This document shows, piece by piece, positions 49,259 to 59,535 of a stretch of DNA of 64,000 nucleotides. This stretch comes from Corallibacter vietnamensis. GTDB taxonomy: Bacteria > Bacteroidota > Bacteroidia > Flavobacteriales > Flavobacteriaceae. The stretch is taken from positions 124,001 to 188,000 of the forward strand of contig NZ_BAABBI010000001.1 of assembly GCF_039537875.1 (NCBI RefSeq), in the 5' to 3' direction. Each line of letters starts with the position of its first letter. The first letter of the stretch is position 1. Below the pieces are notes generated by a model. The model was not told the DNA's origin. It saw only the letters and a list, made by a program, of their open reading frames with translations, and made no database searches. Made by a program: the position numbers and the translations under genes.

Positions 49259-51223
49259 CTAGTCTACATTATCATGTAAAAAAGAGTTATTATTTCTTAA
49301 TTGAATATCATCATTATCATCAACACTAATACTTGTACCAGACATATTTGCTTCTGATGAATGCTGAACTTGATCAAGGTTTACTCCTTGGCGTTTATAT
49401 GCTGGAACTTTTTCTATGTCATCAATTTTTGAATTGTTGAACTTATAGTTAAAGTCTTTCATTTTACGCCTACGTTCTTCTGCTCGTTCTTTAAGCATGT
49501 CAGAAATAGGGCTATTCATTGGGTCTATTTCTTCACTAGTTGCATCTTCAACAACTTCAGGAGCAACTACTTTCTTTTCAAAAACAATTTCTTTATCTAG
49601 ATTCTGCTCTATTTCAATTGTTTTCTCTTGCTTTCTACTAGCGTTATGAGGTTGTGATGTCTCCTCATAATCATCTAAAGCATAACGAATCTCTCCTGAT
49701 TTATTAGATTCTGTTACTGGTATAACCTCTACATGATCATTAACAGGAAGCTTTTTTATACTTTCGTCTAAATCATGAATTACAAAGTCTTCTTTTTCTG
49801 TTTTTTCCTCTATTGTGTCTTCATGGATTGGCATATCAAACGTTAATGTGATTTGCTGTTCTTCCTCTTGAATTTCATTAGTATTATCAACAGTATTTTC
49901 ATGTTTTGCAGGTGTTATAACAAAATCATCTTCATTTACATTTAACACTTCATCATAAACAACATTAATATCTTTTATTGTTTCGGTTGTTTTTACAATA
50001 TCAGATGGTTTTTCTGGTGTTACAACAGTGTCTTTCGGGCTTTGAAGTTCTTCGTAGTCATCAATATCTAATGTATGTTTTACTACTGGAACTTCTTCCT
50101 TTTTCTCTAACTCAATGTTTGGTGTTATAATAACTGGATCACTTTCTTTTTTTGTTAGATCTTGTTCTAATGGCTTGTCATCTTCTAACGCGTGAATCAC
50201 CTTTTTTATTTCAGTATTAGAAATTTCGTCTTGTTGATCTATGTCAAAACCCGTTGCAATAATTGTAACAGCTATAGATTCTTCTAAAGACTCATCTTCA
50301 CCAACACCCATAATAATGTTAGCTCCATGACCGGCTTCATCTTGAATATGATCGTTAATTTCTCCTATTTCATCAATAGTAATTTCTTGGGTACCAGAAA
50401 CGATAAGCAACAATACGTTTTTAGCTCCAGTAATTTTATTATCATTAAGTAATGGCGAATCTAATGCTTTTCTTATAGCTTCATGTGCTCTATTTTGTCC
50501 TGCTGCAGTAGAAGATCCCATAATTGCAGTTCCGCTATTACTTAATACAGTTTTGGCATCACGTAAATCGATGTTTTGTGTGTAGTGATGAGTAATAACT
50601 TCTGCAATACCACGAGCAGCGGTAGATAACACTTCGTCTGCTTTTGAGAATCCTGCTTTAAAACCAAGGTTTCCATAAACTTCTCGAAGTTTATTATTAT
50701 TAATAACAACCAAAGAATCTACAACATCACGTAGTTTTTCAATACCTATTTGGGCTTGTTGATTTCTCATTTTTCCTTCAAACTGAAATGGCATTGTTAC
50801 AATACCTACAGTTAGGATATCTAAATCTTTAGCCATTTTAGCAATTATAGGTGCAGCTCCGGTTCCGGTTCCACCACCCATTCCAGCTGTGATAAACACC
50901 ATTTTAGTGTTTGTGTCTAACATACGCTGAATGTCTTCTACGCTTTCTACGGCTGATTTTTCTCCAATTTCTGGATTTGCTCCTGCACCCAAACCTTCAG
51001 TTAAATTAACACCTAACTGTATTTTATTTGGTACACCACTATTTTGAAGTGCTTGTGCATCTGTATTACAAATGACAAAATCTACACCTTTTATGCCTTG
51101 TTGAAACATGTGATTGATAGCGTTGCTACCACCACCGCCAACACCAATAACTTTAATAACATTTGATTGATTTTTTGGCAAATCAAATGAAATATTGGTT
51201 TCGAATTCTTCGTTGCTGCTCAT
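49259..51223 (-). CDS. ftsZ: Cell division protein FtsZ
   Basis: Tubulin-like GTPase that forms the division ring. The core (to about residue 330) has GVGGGGSNAINHM, NTDAQAL, the tubulin signature GMGGGTGTGAAP and TVGIVTMPFQFEG, and the T7-loop region NIDLRDAKTVLSNSG. Total length is 654, far above the usual 380-400: the C-terminal linker is about 270 residues, acidic and rich in E, D, I, V and T. The conserved C-terminal peptide that binds FtsA appears as VPAYKRQGV at about 606-614, with a further 40 residues after it. Last dcw gene before the terminator. Confidence 0.96.
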   Translation of the reverse strand: MSSNEEFETNISFDLPKNQSNVIKVIGVGGGGSNAINHMFQQGIKGVDFVICNTDAQALQNSGVPNKIQLGVNLTEGLGAGANPEIGEKSAVESVEDIQRMLDTNTKMVFITAGMGGGTGTGAAPIIAKMAKDLDILTVGIVTMPFQFEGKMRNQQAQIGIEKLRDVVDSLVVINNNKLREVYGNLGFKAGFSKADEVLSTAARGIAEVITHHYTQNIDLRDAKTVLSNSGTAIMGSSTAAGQNRAHEAIRKALDSPLLNDNKITGAKNVLLLIVSGTQEITIDEIGEINDHIQDEAGHGANIIMGVGEDESLEESIAVTIIATGFDIDQQDEISNTEIKKVIHALEDDKPLEQDLTKKESDPVIITPNIELEKKEEVPVVKHTLDIDDYEELQSPKDTVVTPEKPSDIVKTTETIKDINVVYDEVLNVNEDDFVITPAKHENTVDNTNEIQEEEQQITLTFDMPIHEDTIEEKTEKEDFVIHDLDESIKKLPVNDHVEVIPVTESNKSGEIRYALDDYEETSQPHNASRKQEKTIEIEQNLDKEIVFEKKVVAPEVVEDATSEEIDPMNSPISDMLKERAEERRRKMKDFNYKFNNSKIDDIEKVPAYKRQGVNLDQVQHSSEANMSGTSISVDDNDDIQLRNNNSFLHDNVD

Positions 51224-51264
51224 AAATTCTAATTTATCGGTTTTTACTTTTTATTCTATTTTGT

Positions 51265-52593
51265 TTATTCTGCGTTATCAAGAAAATCTTTTACACGCTC
51301 TGTAAGTTTATCTAAAAATGATTGTCGTTTAGGTTTTGGTTTAACTATTTCTTCTTCCTGCACTGTTTCATCATTGGTTTCTTCTTCTATTATAGCTTGT
51401 TGCTCTTCTTCTATTATTTCTAGTTTTTTTCGTTCTTGACGTTTTAAACCATCCATAACCAAACCAACAGCTGTAGCAAATAGCGGACTTGTTATTTCAT
51501 CATCGCTATCACCTGCTAAATGCTCATTTGGATATCCAATTCTGGTATCCATCCCTGTAATATATTCTACAAGTTGTTTTAAATGTTTTAATTGAGCTCC
51601 ACCTCCAGTAAGTACAATACCTGCTATAAGCTTCTTTTTTTGCTCTTCGTGTCCGTAATTTTTTATTTCAACGTATACTTGTTCAATAATTTCTACAACA
51701 CGAGCATGAATTATTTTTGACAGATTTTTTAGAGTAATCTCTTTTGGTTCACGCCCTCGTAATCCTGGTATTGATACAATTTCGTTTTCTTTGTTTTCTC
51801 CAGGCCAAGCGGAACCGAATTTAATTTTTAATAGCTCTGCTTGTTTTTCTATAATAGAACATCCTTCTTTTATGTCTTCTGTTATAACATTGCCTCCAAA
51901 AGGAATTACAGCCGTATGGCGAATAATTCCGTCTTTAAAGATTGCTAAATCGGTAGTCCCACCACCAATGTCAACTAATGCAACACCTGCTTCTTTTTCT
52001 TCTTGACTTAAAACGGCATTTGCAGATGCTAGCGGCTCTAGTGTGATACCTTCAAGGTTTAAGCCAGCACTTTTCACACAACGACCTATGTTTCTAATAG
52101 ATGAAACTTGCCCAACTACAACATGGAAATTAGCTTCTAGTCTTCCGCCGTACATACCAACTGGTTCTTTTATTTCGGCTTGACCATCTATTTTATGTTC
52201 TTGAGGTAGTACATGTATAATTTCTTCTCCAGGTAACATAACAAGTTTGTGCACTTGATTAATAAGACGTTCTATATCACTCTCATCTATTACTAATTCA
52301 GAGTTTGGTCTTGTTATATAATCACTATGTTGTAAACTACGTATGTGTTGTCCTGCAATTCCTACTGTTACTTCTTCTATTTTTACTTGAGATGCAGCTT
52401 CAGCTTCTTGAACTGCTAGTTGTATAGATTGAATGGTTTGGGTTATATTATTTACAACACCACGATGTACACCAAGGCTTTTAGATTTTCCTATTCCTAA
52501 AATCTCTACCTTTCCGTACTCATTTTTCCTACCTATCATAGCCACAATTTTTGTGGTTCCTATATCTAATCCTATTGCTATATTATTTTCCAT
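51265..52593 (-). CDS. ftsA: Cell division protein FtsA
   Basis: Actin-like ATPase that ties FtsZ filaments to the membrane. The 442-residue protein shows IAIGLDIGTTKIVAMIG (phosphate 1), VTVGIAGQHIRSL in the 1C domain, VALVDIGGGTTDLAIF (phosphate 2), GIVLTGGGAQLKHLKQLVE (adenosine site) and a C-terminal amphipathic helix FLDKLTERVKDFLDN for membrane binding, reached by an acidic E-rich linker of about 40 residues. It lies 41 bases upstream of ftsZ. Confidence 0.96.
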   Translation of the reverse strand: MENNIAIGLDIGTTKIVAMIGRKNEYGKVEILGIGKSKSLGVHRGVVNNITQTIQSIQLAVQEAEAASQVKIEEVTVGIAGQHIRSLQHSDYITRPNSELVIDESDIERLINQVHKLVMLPGEEIIHVLPQEHKIDGQAEIKEPVGMYGGRLEANFHVVVGQVSSIRNIGRCVKSAGLNLEGITLEPLASANAVLSQEEKEAGVALVDIGGGTTDLAIFKDGIIRHTAVIPFGGNVITEDIKEGCSIIEKQAELLKIKFGSAWPGENKENEIVSIPGLRGREPKEITLKNLSKIIHARVVEIIEQVYVEIKNYGHEEQKKKLIAGIVLTGGGAQLKHLKQLVEYITGMDTRIGYPNEHLAGDSDDEITSPLFATAVGLVMDGLKRQERKKLEIIEEEQQAIIEEETNDETVQEEEIVKPKPKRQSFLDKLTERVKDFLDNAE

Positions 52594-52596
52594 AGT

Positions 52597-53316
52597 TTAC
52601 GCTTTAGTACAGACAACTTGACTATCAAATTTCAAATTCACATTTGAATAAGCATTAAGCTTTTTATCTTTTAATGCCTTTTTATAGAATGCTTTTAAAT
52701 TATTTATTTTTTTATCTAAATTATTTAGATTTCCTAATTGCACTGTAAAACGATATTGTCTTAATTTTAAAAAAATACCTTTTGATTCATCTTGATAAAC
52801 CTCTATTACATGTGTTTTTAAAAACGCATCATTTTGAATTTTTTGCGCCACTTTAAAAACATCTGATAAATTATTTTTATCAACAGCACCTGTTACAAGC
52901 GGAACTCTGGCTGAATAATTTGATGACAATGGCATGTAGCCTCCCTGCTCATCGATATAATATGATGCTTCAGAGTGCACACGTGCTATTGGTTTTTTTT
53001 GTTCCACTTCCGCCTTAAGCATCCCGTTTACAGACACATAGACATCAGCAGACTTTATCATTGGATTAGAATTTAGGGCAGCTTCTAAATCATTCAAATC
53101 TAAGGTTTCTTTAGATGTGTTTTTAGCCTCTTGTTGATTTTGTATTAACAATTTACTAACAGCCTCTTGCGTTATAAATAGATTGTTATCCCCTTTAAAT
53201 TCTACAATAGGATTAGAAATTTTTCTTACATTATTTCTACCTGATGCAAATGCAAAAAGAAACACTACTAGTACTAGTAGTAAAAACATTTTTATGTAAT
53301 TCCAATTAACTTGCAA
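52597..53316 (-). CDS. ftsQ: Cell division protein FtsQ/DivIB
   Basis: Bitopic divisome protein that links FtsA/FtsZ with the wall synthesis enzymes. The 239-residue protein has a short cytosolic start, a membrane helix (about 8-26, MFLLLVLVVFLFAFASG) and a POTRA domain with EAVSKLLIQN and LNSNPMIKSADVYVSVNGML, then KPIARVHSEASYYIDEQG. The family is weakly conserved, so position between murC and ftsA supports the call. Overlaps the end of murC by 11 bases and is 3 bases before ftsA. Confidence 0.9.
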   Translation of the reverse strand: MQVNWNYIKMFLLLVLVVFLFAFASGRNNVRKISNPIVEFKGDNNLFITQEAVSKLLIQNQQEAKNTSKETLDLNDLEAALNSNPMIKSADVYVSVNGMLKAEVEQKKPIARVHSEASYYIDEQGGYMPLSSNYSARVPLVTGAVDKNNLSDVFKVAQKIQNDAFLKTHVIEVYQDESKGIFLKLRQYRFTVQLGNLNNLDKKINNLKAFYKKALKDKKLNAYSNVNLKFDSQVVCTKA

Positions 53317-54658
53317 CTTGTAAAGCTTGTTTTATGTGTTTTACTTCCTCTCCTATATCTCCAGCACCTATTGTTAAAACAACTTGTGCTTTGCTTTTCT
53401 TTATTTCATTAATAAGCTCTTTTTTAGAGATTATTTTTTTTGTTTCATTATTAATTTTACCCAATAACCATTGTGACGTCACGCCATCTATTGCAAGCTC
53501 TCTCGCCGGATATATATCTAGCAACATTAACTCATCAAACTGCGATAAACTAGCTGCAAACTCATCTACAAAGTCTCTTGTTCTACTAAACAAATGAGGC
53601 TGAAATATAGCTAACACCTTTTTACCTGGATACATTTCGCGAACAGCTTGATAAACAGCATTTATCTCTTCCGGATGATGTGCATAATCATCTATATAAA
53701 CCAAATCATCAGTTTTAATATGATATGAAAATCGCCTCTTAACCCCTTTGTAAGACGCTAATGCCTTGGCAAGCTGTAAGTGAGGGCAGCCGTATTCAGC
53801 AGCCATTGCCAAGGCTATTAACGCATTTGACAAATTATGTCTACCTGGTAGGTTAAATTGAATATCTTTTATTATTGTTTTTGGTGTTTTCACATCAAAA
53901 ACATAGGCTCCATTGTCAATTTTAATATTTTGCACGCTATAATCTGCATCGTCTTCAATGCCGTAAGTAACACCCTGTAATGGTAACCCATTTTTAACGA
54001 ATAATTTTCCGTTAGGTTTTATTTTTCCAGCAAAATCTTGAAATGATTTTTTTAATTCTGAAGCGTCACCATAAATATCTAAATGATCAGCATCCATAGA
54101 CGTTATACAAGCAATATCTGGAGACAACGTTAAGAATGAACGATCAAATTCATCAGCTTCAACTACTGAAACATCGGTTCCTTTCAAAATTAAATTAGAA
54201 TTGTAATTCTCACTTATTCCTCCTAAAAATGCCGTAACAGGCACATCACAACAATTCATTAAATGCCCTAGAATACTTGTTGTAGTTGTTTTACCATGCG
54301 TACCCGCAACAGCTAAACAAAAGGTGTTTTCAGTTATTAGACCTAATACTTTAGATCGCTTCATAACTTGATACCCATTATCTAAAAAGAAACTCAACTC
54401 TTTATGGGTGTTTGGCACCGCTGGTGTAAACACCACTAGCGTATTATCTACCTGTAATTGCTGCGTATCTATATTACTTATCGAATCATTAAAATGCACA
54501 GAAACACCCATATCAACAAGTGCATTTGTTATCTCTGTTTGTGTTTTATCATAACCAGACACACGCTTATTATTAGCATGGAAATATCGCGCCAATGCAC
54601 TCATACCAACACCACCTATTCCAATAAAATATACGTTATGTATGTTATTTAAATTCAT
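53306..54658 (-). CDS. murC: UDP-N-acetylmuramate-L-alanine ligase
   Basis: Adds L-alanine to UDP-MurNAc with ATP, the first step of the peptide stem. The 450-residue Mur ligase shows VYFIGIGGVGMSALARYF (UDP binding), VAGTHGKTTTTSILGH (ATP P-loop), VVEADEFDRSFLTLSPD and YIDDYAHHPEEINAV. The length and H-H-P motif are normal. In frame it starts directly after the murG stop and overlaps ftsQ at its end. Confidence 0.97.
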   Translation of the reverse strand: MNLNNIHNVYFIGIGGVGMSALARYFHANNKRVSGYDKTQTEITNALVDMGVSVHFNDSISNIDTQQLQVDNTLVVFTPAVPNTHKELSFFLDNGYQVMKRSKVLGLITENTFCLAVAGTHGKTTTTSILGHLMNCCDVPVTAFLGGISENYNSNLILKGTDVSVVEADEFDRSFLTLSPDIACITSMDADHLDIYGDASELKKSFQDFAGKIKPNGKLFVKNGLPLQGVTYGIEDDADYSVQNIKIDNGAYVFDVKTPKTIIKDIQFNLPGRHNLSNALIALAMAAEYGCPHLQLAKALASYKGVKRRFSYHIKTDDLVYIDDYAHHPEEINAVYQAVREMYPGKKVLAIFQPHLFSRTRDFVDEFAASLSQFDELMLLDIYPARELAIDGVTSQWLLGKINNETKKIISKKELINEIKKSKAQVVLTIGAGDIGEEVKHIKQALQVAS

Positions 54659-55753
54659 TTACTTTTTTAATAATTTTTCAACTTCATCAACAATTTCTTT
54701 TGTAGCGTTGACCAATGCTAAACTTTTAATATTTTTTGACAGTTCAGCTTGTTTTTCTGGAGAAGCCATTAATTGAGAAAATTTATTTTGAAAATCAACC
54801 TCTAAATCAGCTTCTTTTATCATAATTCCCGCTTGCTTTTCAACAACCGAAAGCGCATTTTTTGTTTGATGATCCTCTGCCACATTTGGCGAAGGAATAA
54901 AAACCACTGGCTTTCCTACAATACATAATTCTGAAACAGAAATGGCTCCTGCTCTAGAAATAATAACATCTGCAGCGGCATAAGCATAATCCATATTATT
55001 TATAAAAGCATGCACCTGAACATCTTTTGTATTGTTATAAATTTTGTACTTATCATAATACAGTTTTCCGCATTGCCAAATAACCTGCATATTATGAGTT
55101 TGTATAAAATCGAGTTCCTTTTTTATTAGCTTATTTATTTGTCTCGCCCCTAAACTACCTCCTAAAACAAGTAACGTTTTCTTGTCACTTTTTAAAGAAA
55201 AAGCCTTAATTGCTTCTTCTCTTTTTGTATCTACATCTAGCAAATCCTGCCTTACAGGGTTTCCTGTTTTTACAATCTTGTTTTCAGGAAAAAAACGCTC
55301 AAGTCCATCATAAGCAACACATATTTTATTAGCCTTTTTAGAAAGCAACTTATTTGTAATTCCTGGATAAGAATTCTGTTCCTGAATTAAACTAGGAATT
55401 TTTTTTGTAGTTGCAATTTGCAATAATGGTCCGCTAGCAAATCCGCCAGTACCTATTGCTATATCAGGCTTAAAATAGTTTACAATTTTTCTTGCTCTCA
55501 ATAAACTACTTACTAGCTTAAATGGGAAACTTAAATTTTTCAGTGTTAACTCACGCTGAATACCAGAAATCCAAAGCCCTTCTATTTGATAACCTGCTTG
55601 TGGAACTTTCTCCATCTCCATTTTATCCTTGGCTCCAACAAATAAAAACTTAGCATCAGGGAATCGCGACTTTAACTCATTAGCAATCGCAATAGCCGGA
55701 TAGATATGACCACCTGTTCCACCTCCTGATAATATGATTTTATATGCGCTCAT
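54659..55753 (-). CDS. murG: Lipid II synthase MurG
   Basis: Transfers GlcNAc from UDP-GlcNAc to lipid I on the inner face of the membrane, giving lipid II. The 364-residue GT-B enzyme shows IILSGGGTGGHIYPAIAIAN, GTGGFASGPLLQIATTKKIP, LVLGGSLGARQINKLI and the donor-binding AAADVIISRAGAISVSELC and FIPSPNVAEDHQTKNAL. One base overlap with ftsW (start at 55753), none with murC. Confidence 0.97.
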   Translation of the reverse strand: MSAYKIILSGGGTGGHIYPAIAIANELKSRFPDAKFLFVGAKDKMEMEKVPQAGYQIEGLWISGIQRELTLKNLSFPFKLVSSLLRARKIVNYFKPDIAIGTGGFASGPLLQIATTKKIPSLIQEQNSYPGITNKLLSKKANKICVAYDGLERFFPENKIVKTGNPVRQDLLDVDTKREEAIKAFSLKSDKKTLLVLGGSLGARQINKLIKKELDFIQTHNMQVIWQCGKLYYDKYKIYNNTKDVQVHAFINNMDYAYAAADVIISRAGAISVSELCIVGKPVVFIPSPNVAEDHQTKNALSVVEKQAGIMIKEADLEVDFQNKFSQLMASPEKQAELSKNIKSLALVNATKEIVDEVEKLLKK

Positions 55754-56946
55754 TATATTGTTTCAGACAATACTTCTAACGGATTGTCTTCTTGTGTTTT
55801 TTGTTCTTTAATTTCTTCTCGTTTGGCACTAACGCTCAATATGATGCCTATTGACAAACACGTCATCCAAATAGATGTTCCTCCACTACTTATTAACGGC
55901 AAGGTTTGCCCTGTTACAGGAAACAGCTCTACTGCAACAGCCATATTTATCAATGCCTGAAATACAATAGGCAAACCAACTCCCAATACTAACAATTTAC
56001 CAAAAATGGTATCAGCTTTTTGAGACACTATAACAATTCTAAACAGTAGCCAGAGATAAAAAAGCATTAATATAAAGCCTCCTATTAACCCGTATTCTTC
56101 TACTATAATCGCAAAAATGAAATCAGAAGAAGATTGTGGCAGATAGTTTTTCTGAAGACTTTTTCCTGGTCCTAAACCTCGTATTTGTCCAGATGCAATA
56201 GCTATTTTAGCCTTTTCTATTTGATAGTCTTCTTCAGTATCTTCACCATTAGAAAAGTTTTCAATCCTACTCATCCAAGTATCAACCCTGTTTGGCATAG
56301 CATCCGGAAAAGCCTTTGCTACCAATATAAACATTGTCAAACCCAAAACGCCTGCTCCTATAATTACTGCTAAATATCGTATTGGATATCCTCCTAAAAA
56401 AACTAACATCAACACCATTAAAAAGATAATTGCAGCTGTAGAAAAGTTTGCGGGTAATATCATAATTAACACCAAAAACACAGGCAACCAAAGCGGCAAA
56501 ATAGACTCTTTAAAAGTTATTTTTTCATCTTTAATTTTAGACATATATCTTGCCACATAAACCATTAGCACCACAGATGCCAACGTTGATGTTTGAAAAG
56601 ACATATTTACAATAGGAATTTGAATCCATCTACTAGCATTAGCGCCTTCTATTGTTGTTCCTTGTAACATGGTTAACACCAACAAAACCAAAACCACAGG
56701 AATCATAACCATAGACAGCCCTCTAAAATATCTGTAAGGTATTTTATGAACACCAAACATAATAGCAAACCCTAAAAACAAATGCATAAAATGTTTTGCA
56801 AAAGAACTAAAGGTACTGGCATTACCTCCTACATACGCCAAATTACTAGCCGCACTATAAACAGGAAGAAATGAGAATATTGCCAACAACGCAGCAATAG
56901 CCCATATTAATCGATCACCCTTTATGTTTTTAAAAACAGATTGCAT
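55753..56946 (-). CDS. ftsW: Cell division SEDS protein FtsW
   Basis: Peptidoglycan polymerase of the septum, working with FtsI. The 397-residue membrane protein has about ten helices and the SEDS signature near its end: the PVTGQTLPLISSGGTSIWM stretch. The polymerase Asp/Glu region GPGKSLQKNYLPQSSSDFIF is present with a FIFAIIVEEYGLIGG. RodA is the close paralogue; position between murD and murG and pairing with ftsI support FtsW. Extra cytosolic tail of about 25 polar residues. Confidence 0.93.
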   Translation of the reverse strand: MQSVFKNIKGDRLIWAIAALLAIFSFLPVYSAASNLAYVGGNASTFSSFAKHFMHLFLGFAIMFGVHKIPYRYFRGLSMVMIPVVLVLLVLTMLQGTTIEGANASRWIQIPIVNMSFQTSTLASVVLMVYVARYMSKIKDEKITFKESILPLWLPVFLVLIMILPANFSTAAIIFLMVLMLVFLGGYPIRYLAVIIGAGVLGLTMFILVAKAFPDAMPNRVDTWMSRIENFSNGEDTEEDYQIEKAKIAIASGQIRGLGPGKSLQKNYLPQSSSDFIFAIIVEEYGLIGGFILMLFYLWLLFRIVIVSQKADTIFGKLLVLGVGLPIVFQALINMAVAVELFPVTGQTLPLISSGGTSIWMTCLSIGIILSVSAKREEIKEQKTQEDNPLEVLSETI

Positions 56947-56960
56947 GAAATTTTAATTTC

Positions 56961-58292
56961 TTATAAGTTTCTAACAGCATCTTTAAATTGACGCCCTCTA
57001 TCTTCATAATTTTCAAACAAATCAAAACTTGCACAAGCTGGAGATAATAAAACATTATCACCTGCTTCAGCTAATTTGTATGCTATTTTAACAGCTTCAG
57101 TCATGAATTGTGTTTCCACAATAACATCAACCATAGAGCTAAAATTCTCTAAAAGCTTTTCGTTATTTACTCCAAGACAAATAATTGCCTTTACTTTTTC
57201 ATTTACAAAAGAAAACAACTCTTGATAATTATTTCCTTTATCTTCACCTCCAACAATCCATACTGTTGGCCTATCCATGCTTTCTAAAGCATAGTACGTA
57301 GCATTGACATTGGTTGCTTTAGAATCGTTTATATACTGCACTTTATTAATTTTTAATACAGGCTCTAAACGATGTTCTACGCCGTGAAAGTTTTCTAGAC
57401 TTTCTCTAATTGTTTGTTTTCTTATTTTTAATAAATGCGCTACCGTCGAAGCAGCCATAGCATTCTTTACATTGTGTTTACCTTCTAATGCTAAATTTGA
57501 TGTTGGCATATCTATTTGGTTATTATCTATTGTTATTTTAATTATTTTATCTTCTAAATACGCGCCATTATCAACCTTTTTGGTTAATGAAAATGGCAAT
57601 AATGTTGATTTTACTGGGTTAGCCTTTAGCCAATTGGTTATTACTTCGTCGTCGGCGTCATAAATCAAATAGTCGTCTTCTGTTTGATTCATCGCTATTC
57701 GGAATTTTGAAGCGATATAGTTTTCAAATTGGTAATTATATCTATCCAAATGATCAGGCGTGATATTGGTTATGATAGCGATATTAGGCTTAAAAGTAGC
57801 AATGTCATCTAGCTGAAAACTACTTATCTCTAGCACATAGTTTTTATAATCACTATCAAGCACTTGCTTGGCAAAACTATCTCCAATATTACCTGCTAAA
57901 CCCACTTCAAGTTCTTGTTTAAGAATATGATGTGTTAAGCTAGCTGTTGTTGTTTTTCCATTACTTCCTGTAATACCTACTATAGTTGCATTGGTATATT
58001 TTGATGCGAATTCAATCTCTGAAACCACCTCAATACCGCATTCTCTGATATGTTTCACCATAGGTGCCTTTTCAGGAATACCCGGACTTTTCATGATTAA
58101 ATCAGCATCAAGAATACGTGCTTCTGTATGCATTTCTTCTTCCCATTCAATCTCATTATGTATAAGAACTTCTTTATATTTCTGTTTAATTTTTCCTTTA
58201 TCAGAAACAAATACATTGTAGCCTTTTGCCTTTCCTAAAAGCGCAGTACCAATGCCACTTTCTCCACCTCCTAAAACCACTAATTGTTTCAT
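56961..58292 (-). CDS. murD: UDP-MurNAc-L-Ala:D-glutamate ligase
   Basis: Adds D-glutamate to UDP-MurNAc-L-Ala. The 443-residue ligase shows LVVLGGGESGIGTALLG, GITGSNGKTTTASLTHHIL (ATP), LEISSFQLDDIATFKPN, NITPDHLDRY and NDSKATNVNATYYAL with VWIVGGEDKGNNY and LLSPACASFDLFENYEDRG near the end, all standard. It begins one codon from the mraY stop (58293) with no gap and is 14 bases before ftsW. Confidence 0.97.
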   Translation of the reverse strand: MKQLVVLGGGESGIGTALLGKAKGYNVFVSDKGKIKQKYKEVLIHNEIEWEEEMHTEARILDADLIMKSPGIPEKAPMVKHIRECGIEVVSEIEFASKYTNATIVGITGSNGKTTTASLTHHILKQELEVGLAGNIGDSFAKQVLDSDYKNYVLEISSFQLDDIATFKPNIAIITNITPDHLDRYNYQFENYIASKFRIAMNQTEDDYLIYDADDEVITNWLKANPVKSTLLPFSLTKKVDNGAYLEDKIIKITIDNNQIDMPTSNLALEGKHNVKNAMAASTVAHLLKIRKQTIRESLENFHGVEHRLEPVLKINKVQYINDSKATNVNATYYALESMDRPTVWIVGGEDKGNNYQELFSFVNEKVKAIICLGVNNEKLLENFSSMVDVIVETQFMTEAVKIAYKLAEAGDNVLLSPACASFDLFENYEDRGRQFKDAVRNL

Positions 58293-59534
58293 CTATCTTA
58301 TTTTCAATGTCACTATTGTTAATATGGCCAATAGAATGCCTACAATCCAAAACCTGGTAACAATTTTACTTTCATGATATCCAGATTTTTGATAATGATG
58401 ATGCAAAGGCGACATTTTGAAAATACGCTTACCTTCGCCATATTTCTTTTTAGTGTATTTAAAGTAGCTTACCTGCATAACTACCGATAGGTTTTCTGCT
58501 AGAAAAATACCGCACAATACAGGTATCAACCATTCTTTTCGTACCGCAATAGCAATAACCGCAATAACACCACCAATTGTTAAACTCCCAGTATCTCCCA
58601 TAAACACTTGAGCAGGATATGTGTTGTACCATAAAAAACCTATTAACGCACCTACAAATGCTGCAATATAAATTGTGATTTCCTCAACCCTTGGTATGTA
58701 CATTATATTAAGGTATTCTGAAAAAATAATATTACCTGAAACCCAAGCAAAAATCCCTAACGTAAGTACTATAATAGCCGATGTTCCTGCTGCTAATCCA
58801 TCTATACCATCTGTTAAGTTAGCGCCATTAGACACTGCAGTTATTATGAATATAGCCGCTAAAATGAAAATAACCCATGCATACTTTGCCAAATCTGGAC
58901 TAATCCAAGTAATCAAGTTTGCATAATCAAACTCATTTGACTTAACAAAAGGAATGGTTGTTTTGGTTGACTTTTCTTCTGGCTTGAACAACTTTGACGC
59001 CTCAACATCTGGGTTTTGAGCCAGTATTTCTTGCTGTTGCGCTACAGGCAATTTCTCCTTGATAGTAACATCTTGATTAAAATATAGAGTTGCTCCTACA
59101 ATAATTCCTAAACCAACTTGCCCTAATACTTTAAACCTGCCTTTTAAACCTTCTTTATCGTTTTTAAATTTTTTAATGTAATCATCTATAAAACCAATAA
59201 CACCCATCCAAAGCGTGGTCACAACCAATAAAATGATATAAATGTTTTCAAGTTTTGCAAAAAGCAACACAGGAATTAGGGTTGCCAAAATAATTATGAT
59301 ACCACCCATAGTAGGTGTACCCGCTTTCTCTACTTGCCCTTCTAAACCTAAATCTCTAATAGTCTCTCCTACTTGTTGTTTTTGCAAAAAACGAATGATA
59401 CGACGCCCAAATATGGTTGAAATCAGCAACGACAATATAATTGCCATAGCCGCCCTAAAGGTTAAAAACCCAAAAAGCGATGCTCCCGGAAATTGGTAAT
59501 GTTTTTCTAAATATTCGAATACGTAATACAGCAT
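58293..59534 (-). CDS. mraY: Phospho-MurNAc-pentapeptide transferase
   Basis: Makes lipid I from UDP-MurNAc-pentapeptide and undecaprenyl phosphate in the inner membrane. The family usually has ten helices in about 360 residues; this one has 413 and contains an insert of about 55 polar residues (QDVTIKEKLPVAQQQEIL to KPEEKSTKTTIPFVKS) after the fourth helix, as known in Bacteroidota. Signatures: GTPTMGGIIIILATLIP, GFIDDYIKKFKND (catalytic Asp pair), NLTDGIDGLAAGTSAI and QVFMGDTGSLTIGG, then MSPLHHHYQKSGYHESKIV. Confidence 0.97.
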   Translation of the reverse strand: MLYYVFEYLEKHYQFPGASLFGFLTFRAAMAIILSLLISTIFGRRIIRFLQKQQVGETIRDLGLEGQVEKAGTPTMGGIIIILATLIPVLLFAKLENIYIILLVVTTLWMGVIGFIDDYIKKFKNDKEGLKGRFKVLGQVGLGIIVGATLYFNQDVTIKEKLPVAQQQEILAQNPDVEASKLFKPEEKSTKTTIPFVKSNEFDYANLITWISPDLAKYAWVIFILAAIFIITAVSNGANLTDGIDGLAAGTSAIIVLTLGIFAWVSGNIIFSEYLNIMYIPRVEEITIYIAAFVGALIGFLWYNTYPAQVFMGDTGSLTIGGVIAVIAIAVRKEWLIPVLCGIFLAENLSVVMQVSYFKYTKKKYGEGKRIFKMSPLHHHYQKSGYHESKIVTRFWIVGILLAILTIVTLKIR

Positions 59535-59535
59535 A

